A stretch of DNA of 64,000 nucleotides from Odobenus rosmarus divergens (GCF_000321225.1 NW_004450267.1:7548601-7612600), one strand, 5' to 3'; numbered from the stretch's first letter, positions 23,262-34,480 are shown. The notes: a model not told the origin generated them from the letters alone. Program-made: numbers and translations.

Positions 23262-23935
23262 ATGCTGGGGTTCAGAGGCATTTGTGGGCTAGTGGCATCT
23301 CCTGACACACTACCTTAAATTTAGAGCTCAGGCAGTTTTGTGGGAGGAGGAGAAGGAGAAGTAAAGGAAACCAAACACGTTGCTATGCAACCAGGAGGAT
23401 GTATTCCTAGCCAGAGCAGGCGCAGAAGCAGCGTGGCGCAGGGAGGGAGTGGGTGGGATTAGGAGGCGGCCCAGGAGTACTGAATGGGAGGCAAAGTGGT
23501 GCACAGTGAGCACCACCCTGCACACACAGGCTTCTCCCCTGGAGCAGCTCACAATTGGACACTGCACAGAATCATGCTCACCAGAGGCAGCCAGAATATT
23601 GTGGGGACAGCCCCAGGAACCACAGAGAGAGGCCTCCTGCCCAGCTGCAAAAACCTTTGTTCTTGGGCCTGAAGTTAACCTACCATTATTAAATCCAGGT
23701 CTGTACCGAATACAAAGAACAGCACAAAGCCCGGCGTGCTTCCCGCCTGGGGGAACACACGTCCACCAGGGGAGTAAGACGTACATGCATAAACAGAGCA
23801 TCAACAAGTATTTATTAAACACCTCCTCCCTGTTCCTTCTGCAAGATGCAGGATGTTGTGGGGCTGACGGAGGGCTCACACTGTTGGGTCAGGGCATGCA
23901 GAGGATAGCATGGTGCTGACAGACACCTGCGGGGA
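23262..23935. other. No gene recognised; overlapping long frames on both strands
   Basis: Open frames of 183 codons (minus, 23328-23879) and 179 codons (plus, 23380-23919) lie almost on top of each other. This is typical of low-stop GC-rich sequence, and neither peptide shows a known domain. Confidence 0.5.
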
Positions 23936-23939
23936 CTCA

Positions 23940-24080
23940 GGCCCGAGTGTTAGACCTGGCTTGGCTGTCCACAGGCTCTGCGCAGCCTGCGGCAAGGCTA
24001 TTTGGGCCTCAGTCTCTGGATCTCTAAAATGAGCAGTTCCGATATGGCTGAGTCCCTGATACTATAAATGCAAAAGGACT
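23940..24080 (+). mobile_element. MIR-like SINE fragment
   Basis: 'ctgcggcaaggctatttgggcctcagtctctggatctctaaaatgagcag' follows the MIR core. It is followed directly by an antisense MIR at 24165. Confidence 0.5.
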
Positions 24081-24164
24081 GCAGAGAAAGCAGAATTGAG
24101 TATCAAATGGAATACTCAGGAAGCGCCGTATGGAAGAGGGAGGAATTGAGGATGCAGTGGGGGA

Positions 24165-24400
24165 GGGAGTCTAATTTTTATTGAGGGCCTATTGTGCATG
24201 CTTACCTGACCATAAAGAATCGTTTCCCCATATTCAGAGTTGAAGAAACCTCAAGGAGGCTTAAGTAACTTAGTCACCCCACAAGGACGTTAAGTAACTC
24301 AGGCCACACAGCTAGGAATAGCAGATGCAAGATTCAAACCCAGACCCACCTGGCTCCGTGGCCTGTGCACTTTGCCTGGATCGCACTGCTTCTCCAAGAT
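24165..24400 (-). mobile_element. MIR SINE
   Basis: Antisense MIR: 'tttattgagggcctattgtgcatg', 'gttgaagaaacctcaaggaggcttaagtaactt', 'caggccacacagctaggaatagc', 'agattcaaacccagacccacctggctccgtggcctgtgcac'. It is almost full length. Confidence 0.75.
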
Positions 24401-24559
24401 GGTAAGGTTGGCATCATAATGGGGCAGGAGAAGGACTGCAGGAAGCAATCGGGGCAAAGACACTGGCAGGCTGAAAAACGGCCAGGATTAACAAGGGGCG
24501 GTTCCCAGGGCTGAGGACAGGGGCTGTGAGTGTGAGGAAGATTTGATGAGTAGAAAGAA

Positions 24560-25230
24560 GGAGAACCAGCAGCCCCTAGCCCACACCCTGCATTGCGCTA
24601 AATGCTATGGAAAAGAAAACAGTATATTAAACAGTCCTTGCCCTGAATTAATTTGCAACCAGGGCGATAAAATGTGAAAATTAACAATTAGTGAAATGTT
24701 ACAAAAATTGCCAAAGTAAAAATAAATAAATCATAGCACAGTTTAAATGGGGGAAGATCTGGGTGGGCACTGGGGATTCTGTGCAGGAAGGGGACTGGAG
24801 GTAGGCTTTGAAGGATTCAGGGGGAGGGTGGGCGGGGAGAGGGGAGACAGGTGAGGACCTATGGGACAGGAAAAATCTCATCCATAGGAGAAAAAGCAGG
24901 AAACATGCTCTGTGGAAGACCACTTCACTTAGAAGAAGGAGCTGGTGGGAAACATTACAGACCAGTTGGGTTGGGTGAGACAATACGGCCTCCACTGAGG
25001 GAGTAAAGGGTCCAATCCTTCACTAGAAGGCTATGAGAAACCACTGGCCATGCTTGGGCAGGGGAAAGAAATGGTCAACAAGGAGTTTAATGAAAGGAAG
25101 ACAGCAGTGCTCAGAGAACCGGGGAAGGGACTACTAGGCATGGGATGACAAGGGTCCCAACTAGGCGGTGGCACTGAGGATGGCAAGGAAGGACTAGTCT
25201 CCCGGATATTTCAAGGATGAACAGAAAAGT
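24560..25230. mobile_element. Ancient mammalian interspersed repeat, same family as 2550-3100
   Basis: Shares the module order with 2550-3100 and 9880-10370: 'gaagatctgggtgggcactgggga', 'gggactggaggtagg', 'ctatgagaaaccactggccatgc', 'gaaatggtcaacaagg', 'ggaagacagcagtgctcag'. It is strongly diverged and purine-rich. Confidence 0.45.
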
Positions 25231-25234
25231 CCTA

Positions 25235-25785
25235 GTGATTGGGGAACAGGAGAAGGGGGAATCAAAATTAACTTAACTTCAAGCCAAGAGAATGAGAGTC
25301 CCATGTTCAGAACTAGAGAAGGCCAGCAAAAAATAAAATTTGGGGGGAGGGTGATGATGAGGTTGATCAGCTTCCTATTAGACATTCTGTCTAAGCTGTC
25401 TCTAGGATATTCAAGTGAAAAAATCATGAATCACAAACTCAGGAAAAGGAAACCTGAGGCTGGGGGAGGGCCAGAGGGGTCACCCATCACCCAGGGTGAG
25501 GCCGCCCTCCACTGCTCCTTAAGCCCCCAGGGAAGGCAAGTCAGCTGCTCTGTGAGTTAGGAACTGTATGTCCTGGTAAGAGAAGTCACAAGGAGAATGG
25601 AAACAGAAACCCTGAGCCAACATTTAATTATTCCCATCAATAGAGCAACAGAAGCTCTCAAACAGGGTCAGGCCCAGAAGAATCTAGTACACTTCCCTCT
25701 CTAAGCAGGACTTCTTTCTGTCTCTAGTGAGGGATCACCAGCCTTGCCAGGGACAGAAGATCACAGAGGACCTTGCCCAGCATCT
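25235..25785. other. No gene recognised
   Basis: Unique sequence with a G7 run near 25342. An 85-codon open frame (25303-25560) shows no known domain. Confidence 0.45.
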
Positions 25786-25789
25786 CTAG

Positions 25790-25985
25790 AGAAACACGGG
25801 ATAAGACTTTGAAGTCAGAAAGATCTGGGCATGAATGACAGTTGTTGCACCTGAGTGTGCATGGGCAGGTTGCCCAACTTGTCGGAAAAGTAAGACAAGC
25901 GTCTTAGTGTCAGGTACCTGGCATAGTGTAGGGCATACAGACGGCATCAGTTAAATGTTAGTTCCCTTCACCCCCACCTGAGAGC
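25790..25985 (+). mobile_element. MIR SINE
   Basis: 'gactttgaagtcagaaagatctgggcatgaatgacag', 'gggcaggttgcccaactt' and 'ggtacctggcatagtgtagggcatacagacggcatcagttaaatgttag' give the MIR head, middle and tail. Confidence 0.65.
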
Positions 25986-25989
25986 AGGC

Positions 25990-28645
25990 CTTTGCATTCC
26001 CATTCAGTTCTCAATGATACAGTTTTTCCATTGATATCTACTCAGAAGGCCTAGTTATATGCTCTGGGACAGCACAAAAAATGTCAGTTTCTCCTTCTAC
26101 TAGCCAAATGTTGATCATGTTTCCCCCGAAGCTGGGTTTGGGGCACCACAAACTGAATTGCATCCTCTTGATAAAGTCTGACAGACGTACAGCGGGGGGC
26201 GGGGGGGGGAGCTATAACTGCTCTTCTGTAAATACAGCCCAGGGCTCCCAAAATATCAACTCTGCCTGATTGTCAATGACAGTTGAAATTCTACCATTAG
26301 AGGTCTACTTCTTTAGTTTAACATACTTCTCTTAAATATCAAACTGTCCCCTGAGGAAAGCCCATGGAACTGTTACCAGTCAATCATAAGTTATAAAATG
26401 TACATTAATTTATCAGCTGCCTGGGCAAGAGTTTTGATGCTTTGGAGCAGAGGAGGGGGTCATTTTGGAGCTGAGATCATGGATCCTATTTGGAGAGGTT
26501 GAAGTGAGTCAGACACCAGAGGGCAAAGGGGCCTGAAAGAGCAAGCTCATAGCTTCACCGGAGATCTGAATGAGAGGGGTCCTAAAACAGACAACCTGCT
26601 GGCTGGAATTACCGGGTGACAATGTGGGACCCTGGAGTGTACTATGAGAGTCAGCAAGGCAGTACCTCCCTGCACTTCCCAGTACCAGAAGGGCATTGCA
26701 AAACACCATGGAAAAAGCCATCTCCACTGCCACATAGAACCAAAAGAAAAGGGATCAAAGTGCACCAGGAGAGACTGAGGTGGGAGCCACGAAGCACTTC
26801 CAGATAATGTAGAAATTCTCAGCTCTGCTTTCCTCGCCCCCCCATCTCCTGAAACTGTTCCTTCAAAGATGACCCATGATCTCCTAATATCCAAACCCCA
26901 GGGTTCTACCTCCATCCTCAGCAGATTAAAGGCCAATGCCCACACCTTCCCTGAAACCCCTGTGGAGGGAAGCCCAGGTGCCCTGGTGTAACCATTCTCA
27001 TTTTCCTTCTAACTGCAACCCAAACTCTGCCTTGCTCTTCTGTGTACTTACCCCCTTGTCCCTAATAAGGCAGAGGGACCATTGTCCAGCAGTTCTCAGC
27101 GAGGCAGGAAGGACTAGTTCTAAAGAGTCTCTTCCACACAATGCCTAGCACATGGCCAGTACATAATAAGTTACAGATGTAATAGAGGCAGTTAATGCAC
27201 TAAAATGCTGGCCAAAGTATGGCTCAAGAGGATTATGCCATAGGAAGACAGAGAAGGCCCAGCACTCGGTTGGGTTTCTGAGGAAGACCCACTTACTCAA
27301 CACCGACACCTGGACTTGGACACACAAACACCCATTCAGCATATTTTCTCCAGAGACCACCTGAAAAGGAGTGCTGCGAACCTCAGGGCCCTCTGCCTCC
27401 TCATTACTCTGGTCCTCCTGTATCCAAGGAGGAATTTTCAAAGAGGACTGCATCACCATAGGAAAAGGTCCCGTGGATGGAAGCCAAGAGGAGAGAGCTT
27501 CTCTGCCACACAGGGACTCTCCTCCTCAGGGCCAGCTTCTCCAGCCCCTCCTGCTGCAGGCCCTCTAACATCCTCCCTGACCCTGCCCTGGCCCAAGATG
27601 CACTAACTATCTTTGCAACTAACTCGTTCTGCCATCCTACATCCGTATTGTAGGTACCATGATATAGACATAGATGAACAACACCAGAGAACACTGCCCT
27701 CCTAACCTTTGGGCCCCCTCACCCCATCATCTTCCCTTTCCTTCCAGCAGAGGTGCCATGGCAGGGATGCCATGCTCTCCCCCAACAAATGGGGAGCTCT
27801 CTAGGGAGAAAGGCCATGATGAAGAGCCACACATCAGTCCCTGACTCTTCCTCCCTCTGTATCCACCGCTTCTTTCAGCACCCAGCAGGGAACCCCCAGG
27901 GTTCACTCTACCCATGCGGACCCCTCCCCACCCCCGTTCATGCTGGTGACTGAGTGATACATAGAATCACGGGGGCCCAGAAGCATCACAGAAGGGAAGA
28001 TGTGACTACATGGGGAAAGGTGGAAGGAGAGAGGGCAGACAGGGAAGAACTGCGGGAATTCTCTGTGACCTCCACAGTTTCTTATATAAGCTGCCCTAGC
28101 CACGCTTTTCCTCTTTGGCCCTGGCCCGGATCATTGAGATATACCCTTTCATCTGCTCCTCCACCTCTGCCCATTGAGTGTGAAACTCTGAGACTCGTCA
28201 GATATTCTGAGCACCAGAACCCATGCAAGAAAGTTGCCAAGGCAACGGAACACTCCCCTTTGGTATAAATCCTCTTGGGTGATACCCCTGAGGAGTAGAG
28301 AACAGACACCCCCCTCCTCTTTTAGTCAGATCTGGCAGACTTCAAAGTTAAGGGAGACATGACTGGCTTTGACAGGGCGGCTGGAGTGAGGGGGTCCCTC
28401 CTGACCAGCTAAGTCACTGTCTAAGGGACAATCCAGCAGGGAGAGAGGACTTTGCAGTTCTGATTGAATGCTCAGCTCCCACTGGTCCCAGAGGTGGGCA
28501 GGGAGGCAGAGAGAAGACTAGAAGGGTACAAGCAGCCTGAACTATGGGAGGGGACTTCTGGAAGGACAGGCCCTGTGAACCCTAAGATGCCAGCCTGCTA
28601 GGGCCACTAAGAGATGCCTGGGAACTTACACTCTGGCTAGGGCTG
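25990..28645. other. No gene recognised
   Basis: Mostly unique sequence. A G6-C-G9 tract lies at 26194-26209. A short MIR/L2 end ('gcctagcacatggccagtacataataagtta') is near 27140-27175. The many open frames of 60-130 codons overlap on both strands without known domains. Confidence 0.5.
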
Positions 28646-28648
28646 CTC

Positions 28649-28659
28649 TGACCTCCCTT
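28649..28659 (+). repeat. Target-site duplication, left copy, of the DBNL retrocopy
   Basis: The 11-mer 'tgacctccctt' is identical to 30968-30978 and directly abuts the pyrimidine tract that is the remnant of the poly(A) tail on the other strand. Confidence 0.85.
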
Positions 28660-28697
28660 CTTTTCTTTCTTTCTTTTTTTCCTTCCTTCTTTTCTTC
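28660..28697 (-). repeat. Degraded poly(A) tail of the DBNL retrocopy
   Basis: On the plus strand this is a T-rich tract with scattered C ('tttctttctttctttttttcc'-like). Seen from the minus strand it is A-rich with G substitutions, placed exactly between the 3' UTR and the target-site duplication. Confidence 0.8.
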
Positions 28698-30967
28698 CAC
28701 ATCTTAACGCTTATGCCTCTTCCAGGTGGCTAATGGTTGGCCCAAGGTCTGAGGGTGCATTCATGCCTACACACCCCAGAGACACCCAGGAAAGGGGTTT
28801 GTTTCCACCCGGGAGCATTCAGGCCACGACAGGGCGGATCACAAGTAGGGCCAGTATAGGGCACGTCTCACTCTGAAAGCAGACACAGGTGGGTTGGGAC
28901 AGAAATGGTGCAGGACAGCAGGCATAGACTGCTCTGGTTACTTTTCCTGAACCAGAATCAGCTGAGAGCCCACACCAGGGCAAGCAGAGGAGGGCTCGCC
29001 ACATGGAAGGACAACTGTTTGCTGATGTTTTTATACCTTCCTTCATATACTCAGATGGGGGCTTGGTCATCCCTGTTCCCAGTGCCCATAGTCCATATCC
29101 CAGGCAGAGGGACAGAGAGCCAGGAGCACAGAACAGGATCCAGAAAGATGATCTACTGCTGCCCAAACCATCGTGACCCACTCTGACTTCGGTCATAAAC
29201 TCGGCTAAGTTCACTGTTACCAAGGGTCACTAACAGCCATAGCCAACACCCTTTAGAGCCAAGAGGAAAAGAAAGAAAAGGCAAATGGCCCTGCTCAGAC
29301 CACCCAGCTTGGCAGTACCATTCTCCTCAGGCAGAGGTCACTGAGGGGCTGGCCATGGGCAGGGCCTGATTCAATGTCCTCTGCTGGGGTCAAAGGCCAG
29401 GCTGGTTGGGAGGGCCTGAGAGCTGCCAGAAGCATGTTTAGGAATCACCAGGGTATCCCTGCATTTACAGTGACAGAGGCTGAGCCACCCAGGGCTGAGG
29501 GAGCCCAGGGGCTTGTTTTCTCTGGGGGGGTCCCATTCCTGGAGGAGTGCCATATGGCTCTCACGCCGCACACACCACCTCTCCCGGCAGTAAGGAAAGC
29601 ACATCTGGGGAGTGGGGGAAGGGGTGGCCTCAGTGCAGGCAGCAGTGGAGAGTCCTCACTCGGTGAGCTCCACAGAGTTGGCAGGAAACATGCCAAAGTG
29701 GCTATCGGGCCCCTAGCCATGCCACCAGCCCTCATCGATGACCTCAGGGCCAGCGATGAGGTTCTCGGCCTGGAAGGAGATCTCGGTATCCTCGACTGCC
29801 TGGTAATGGTAGAGAGCCCAGGCATGGAGCCTTTTCCCACTCGGGTGTGGGTAGTGGGCCACAGGCTCACCACCAGCAGCTCACTGATGCAGTGTCTGGG
29901 CCTCCTCAGAGAGTCTCCTGCTCTGGGGGCCTCCTCTTGCATCTGCGCCACACACAGCAGAGTGCTGGGTGCTGGTTCCTAACAGAGAGCTGCCCTGGGC
30001 CTTGAGGACACTTGGAGCGGCACTCTGCGGAGGTGGGTCTCTGGCTGGGTGGGCTGCTTCTGCAGGAGGGGACCCGTCGGTGTGCCTGGCTGGGGCTGGA
30101 GACAGATGTGGCGGACACGGCCCCCTCCTTCTGCTTGAAAATCTCCCGTGCATGTGTTGGCTGCTGACAGACAGGCTCCCACTCCTCTGTGTTCCTGGAA
30201 ACCGCTTCGGGCTGCTCACACTTCCTCTGGGGTCCAGCCTCACTGCCCCACCCCTCCGATGGCACTACTCCAGACAGGAGGCCTCTCACAGCTCCTGCCC
30301 CCCGTGCCCCTACTCCAGCACTGCCACTCTCCTCTGCCCACCGCTTCCCCTCCAGCCTGCGATTCTCCACCTCCTTCTCTGCTGTGGCCCAGGAGCTGTG
30401 TCTGCCAACCCTTCTGATCTCAGATATGGCATTGCTCTTCTGGTACACAGAGCCCACTGGGGCCTGGAAACGGCCCGTTTCCACATCCTGGAAATGGCTG
30501 CTCTCCCTGTGGAAGGCACAGTTGGCACCTGAGGCCCTGGCCACCTTCTGCATGATGCGCTCAGGCTCCATGAGCTCCTTGGTCCTCGCACTGACAGTCA
30601 CACGGGCCCCCTTCAGAAAGCTAGCCATAACGCTGACATGGTTGGTGCACCCTCACTTCTGCACATCATTTACACCCTCACCTGTCCAGTTGACGAAGAC
30701 GAACTTGGGCAGGCCAGACTTGGGATTCTACACCCTGCAGAAAGCGTACGTCACCTTCCCGCTGTTGAGCTCCTCCACCCTCTCCAGGCACCCTCCCCAG
30801 TGCCGGACACACGGATGTCATTGCTCCTACCCTCAGACGTAAAGACAGCCCAGTCAGTCGGGAACTTCTCAGTGACCGCTCCCACGCAAGCCTCCTGCAG
30901 CGCCAGTCCATTCTGGCTCAGGATCGTAGCCATGGTCGGCCCCATGGTCCCCATGTCACTGCCAGCT
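28660..30967 (-). pseudogene. DBNL: Processed pseudogene of DBNL (drebrin-like actin-binding adaptor)
   Basis: DBNL (HIP-55/mAbp1) is a cytosolic adaptor that binds F-actin through an N-terminal ADF-homology domain and endocytic or signalling partners through a C-terminal SH3 domain. Read on the minus strand, the copy starts at ATG 30931-30933 and can be followed to the family stop at 29656-29658. That is about 1278 nt against about 430 codons in the parent, with no introns. Recognisable blocks in order are the N-terminal ADF-H segment ('[11 protein letters not shown]', 'GLPKFVFVNWTGEGVNDV'), '[12 protein letters not shown]', '[18 protein letters not shown]', '[12 protein letters not shown]', the charged helix '[14 protein letters not shown]', 'REIFKQKE', '[12 protein letters not shown]', 'PPEQET', and the SH3 domain at 29660-29818 ('[15 protein letters not shown]', 'EVIDEGWW'). 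Lesions: one-base loss near 30795, TAG at 30728-30730, TGA at 30653-30655, several frame changes between 30.4 and 29.9 kb, and TAG within the SH3 at 29713-29715. Below the stop, about 1 kb of 3' UTR ends in a degraded poly(A) tract at 28660-28697. Flanking 11-bp duplications complete a standard L1-made retrocopy. It cannot make DBNL. Confidence 0.94.
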
Positions 30968-30978
30968 TGACCTCCCTT
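30968..30978 (+). repeat. Target-site duplication, right copy, of the DBNL retrocopy
   Basis: 'tgacctccctt', identical to 28649-28659. It places the 5' end of the retrocopy about 34 nt upstream of the DBNL start codon, so the 5' UTR is short but present. The target on the plus strand reads 'ccctt|atttt', a loose match to the L1 endonuclease preference. Confidence 0.85.
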
Positions 30979-32430
30979 ATTTTCCATACTTCCTCCCAGA
31001 CCCACAAAAACACAAATTACACAAGAGACAATGCTAGGATCAAGCATCCATGTCCCAGTGCTGTTCAGGGAAGACTGTGCCTTCGACCCCTGCCCTAAGC
31101 AGACACCATTCCATTCAAATGTCCATCTCAGCCATCCCCTGCAATCAACCTACACCCAGAGCATCTAATTTTTAGCTCATTCCCTTCCCTAGATCCCTGT
31201 CCTCCCATCTGTAAAAAGTAGTGGAGGGGAGCTTTCCTCTCCTCCTTCTAACCTCCAATATTTCCAGAAAAGAAAAAAAAAAAAGAAATTTTATGTGTGA
31301 GGACTTCTTGGAGAAACTCTTCTAAGATAGTGGTCAGTACCAGCAGCCCTACTCCAGAAGGTAGGGGTCCCCAGGAGGGTCCCCAACAGTCCAGTTCTCA
31401 TTCTTTGAGGGAGGGATAGAACAACAATCCTGAACAAGTATCTTACATTCATTTCCCCTTTCCATCCACATCCTCACCAGTGCTCCCCACAAACATCCAT
31501 TGTACCTAGCCTGAGCTACCCACACATTAGCAGCCACACCCCAACATCACTCAGTCCATTATCACTGCCCACCTCACACTCACTCAGCCTGCAGGACCAT
31601 TGGACTCAGGCTTCCCAAAGCTTTCTCCAGCCACACAACCCAAAGGACTCCTCCCCCAACTATTGAAGACCTGTCTGCACCAATTACATGACACATCATA
31701 CTCCGCATTTTATTATTCATTTTTTGGAGGCCCCACATAGCATTTAGAACGCTGTTGTGCACACAGCAGGCACTTAAGTGAAGATTTGTTTTAGGGTGGA
31801 TTTCTAAAAATCATTCATTGTTCAACAAACCCCAGCAATTTGAGTCTCCAGGTGTCCAAGACATCCCTCCAGAAGGAGAATGGAACCCCCCACATCCTCT
31901 GCTGCATTTGCCAGCACAGCTCTCCTCCTCCCTTCTAAACACCCCATTCCTGCTCTAGCCTGAAGCATCCTTTCCAATTCCAGTTACCCAAACTGTCACA
32001 GCTGCTCCACCCCATTAGCCCTTTCCCCTACTCAGGACGGCTCAGGACCCCACTCCCCAAACTCTGACATCACTAAACCAACTCCTGAATTTCCTGTGGA
32101 GCACAAACACGGTGTGATATTAAAACAGCATCACCAGCTTTATAACAAACACTTTGGGACATGTACTTCCACGGCCATCTTTTGTCAGGTCACACCTTGC
32201 ACCAGCAGTCTGTGTCCTGGGTCAGGATTCTAGGACCTCTTAGAGGCCTTGAACCTCTACTCAGAATTTCTGAACATGCAACAGCCACTAGGTTACCTGG
32301 CAAGAAACTGGTATTGTCTCTCCCTGTGAGGAAACTCTAAGACCAATGAGTTCTACCCTCCTCCCAGAGGTTTAGATATGAGGGCCACCCCATTTGTCCT
32401 CCCAGACTCCCTGACAGTGGGCCTAGAATC
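30979..32430. other. No gene recognised
   Basis: Unique sequence with an A-rich run near 31270-31287. A short L2-like end ('catagcatttagaacgctgttgtgcacacagcaggcactt') lies near 31735-31780. No coding signal. Confidence 0.5.
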
Positions 32431-32434
32431 ATCG

Positions 32435-32505
32435 TAAGAAGGTGGGCTTTGCTACCAGGCAAGCCGGGGTTCAAATCCTTGGACAATTTGGTGATGGGCC
32501 CAATT
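32435..32505 (+). mobile_element. MIR 5' fragment
   Basis: 'gaaggtgggctttgctaccaggcaagccggggttcaaatccttgga' matches the tRNA-like head of MIR; the rest is missing. It is followed by 'atctactgcgtgcctac', a piece of another old repeat. Confidence 0.55.
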
Positions 32506-32554
32506 TAATCAGCATCTACTGCGTGCCTACTCTTGTTCCAAGGGGCCAGGGGCT

Positions 32555-32742
32555 CTTACAGAATGGTGCTCGGACCAGCAGCAGTAGCAGCACCTGGGAA
32601 CTTGTTAGAAATGAAAATTCATGGGCTAAGCCCAGACCTGCTGAATCAGAAACTCTGAAAGTGGGGCCAGCAATTTGTGTCTTAACAAACTCTCCCACTG
32701 ATTCTGATACACACTTAAATTTGAGGACCACTGATCTAGACT
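32555..32742 (-). mobile_element. MER5A hAT-Charlie element
   Basis: Antisense MER5A order: 'ggaccagcagcagtagcagcacctgggaacttgttagaaatg', 'gggctaagcccagacctgctgaatcagaaactctgaaagtggggcc', 'tgatacacacttaaatttgaggaccactg'. Nearly full length. Confidence 0.85.
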
Positions 32743-32774
32743 CTGGGGATACACAAAAATGAAAAACCTACAAT

Positions 32775-32900
32775 CTAGACCAGCAGTTCTTGTCCCTAAC
32801 TGCACATTAATATCACCTGGGGAGCTTTTAAAATAATACCAAAGCCTGGTCCCATCCCAGACCAATTCCCTTAGAATCTCTAGGAGTGGGCAAATAATCA
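32775..32900 (+). mobile_element. MER20 hAT-Charlie element, truncated
   Basis: 'ccagcagttcttgtccctaactgcacattaatatcacctggggagctttt', then 'ggtcccatcccagaccaattcccttagaatctctaggagtggg'. The 3' half of the consensus is absent. It lies about 30 bp from the MER5A. Confidence 0.8.
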
Positions 32901-32969
32901 CAATTCAATGTGCAGAGTGCAAAGATTGAACAAGTGTGCAATGAGGAAAGAGAAGGCAATGAGGAGATC

Positions 32970-33105
32970 AGAGGAAGCGGCTTCGTTATATGTGCCTCTG
33001 TTTTCTCATCTGTAAAATGGGGATCATAATGTCCATCTTACATGAGATGATGTATATAAATGCCTGGTATACAGTAGATGCTCAGTCTGCATAAGTTCTC
33101 TCCCT
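32970..33105 (+). mobile_element. MIR SINE 3' part
   Basis: 'gcctctgttttctcatctgtaaaatggggatcataatg', 'gagatgatgtatataaatgcctggtatacagtagatgctcag' is a clear MIR core and tail. Confidence 0.8.
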
Positions 33106-33109
33106 TCCC

Positions 33110-34255
33110 CAGACGAGGCCTTTTGCTGACTCTGAGCTCAGCAATTAGACAAATGTATTTAGAATGTCCACTGTATCAGTTCATCATCGAGGACCCCAGC
33201 CACAAAGGAAAAACCTGCTGGCTGTTCACAGCTTTGGGCAAGAGCTCTCTCCAGCAGCCATTTCGACGTCCCCAGAGTCTTCAGTCCCTGTTCTGAAAAA
33301 CAGCCTGAGTCCTTGGGAGCCAGACTGTCCCCAGAGGGCTGCTCATAACCCAGACCCCAGCTCTAACATCCTCAACTCTTTCAAAGAACAGCTCTTTAAA
33401 ACAACTTTACAAAGGCCATTTGAATTACACAAGGAACACATTGTCCTATTCCCACTCTTCCCAAGCTCTTTTTGCCTGTGGTTTCAGGCAGGTCCACTGG
33501 CTCAGGGTGAGCTCTCTCCACATCAGGCGGTCCTTCCTGATGCAGATCTTCTCATTATTTGATCTCCCTCCCCAGCAACATCTGAATTCAGGCTTACAGG
33601 GGACTTGGCAATAGCCCCAAATTAGTCCACCCTCCTTCCCCACAAGGAACAGCAGTGGGTATGCAGTCACAGAGAGTGCCCTGGGCCTCCTGTGATGCTG
33701 CAGACACACAAGCAACCCACAACCCTCCCAAACTGAACAGAGAAATGGGGGACTTCCTTGTAGCTGCTTCCTTGGGCTCTATGCTTATCCCAGCAGATGC
33801 TGAAAACATTTTTGGTCTCCTCTTGAGAACAACCTTCACTGTCATTTTAAAATAAACAATAAGCCAATTGTGTCATTACTTTGTAGGCAAACCTTGTTTT
33901 TTTTTTTTGTTTTTTTGGGGGGTGGGGTTTAAATACTAAAACCACTATCACTCAGTTTGCCCAGATTTGATTCCCTCTTTCCCTAGATTTCCCCAAATGA
34001 AGCTAGGCTGTTTCCAAAAATCAAATTAACATTCAAATAACAAGGTTTTGTCACCATTAAAGATAATTCAGAAAAAAAGAAATCTGTAGCACCACACTGG
34101 AAAACAGTTCCCAGAATGCAGAGCCCACAGGGTTTGATCAAAGGTGGCATGCCTGGCCTCAGTCCCCCTCAGGGGGCCTGCTTTGAAGGGAGGGGCCACT
34201 TCAGGTGGGAGTGGGCAAGGAAGCGGTCAGTATGCCACCATCTATGAGAGGCTTC
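33110..34255. other. No gene recognised
   Basis: A T-rich and G-rich homopolymer tract at 33893-33928. The 132-codon open frame at 33164-33562 shows no known domain. Confidence 0.5.
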
Positions 34256-34480
34256 AGAAAGCAAACTCCAGGGGCACCTGGGTGGATCAGTCAGTTAAGT
34301 GTCTGCCTTCGGCCCAGGTCATCATCCCAGGGTCCTGGGATCAAGTCCCGCATCGGGCTCCCTGCTCAGCGGGGAGCCTGCTTCTCCCTCTCCCTCTGCT
34401 GCTCCCCCTGTTTGTACGCTCTCTCTTTGTCAAAGGAATAAATAAAATCTTAAAAAAAAAAAAGAAAGAAAGCAAACTCC
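34256..34480 (+). mobile_element. CAN SINE (SINEC) with target-site duplications
   Basis: The body is 34270-34466, starting 'aggggcacctgggtggatcag', with 'gatcaagtcc' at the B-box position, a CT-rich body and 'aataaataaaatcttaaaa' before an A-rich tail. The 14-bp duplication 'agaaagcaaactcc' is exact at 34256-34269 and 34467-34480. Confidence 0.95.

Noticed and set aside
23328..23919. Opposed 183- and 179-codon frames as a possible gene
   Set aside because: They overlap on opposite strands in GC-rich DNA, have no domain and no splice or promoter context.
29374..30842. Plus-strand open frames of about 190-220 codons (29374-29982, 29969-30532, 30189-30842)
   Set aside because: They are antisense to the DBNL retrocopy. 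The minus-strand reading matches DBNL block by block, whereas the plus-strand peptides match nothing.
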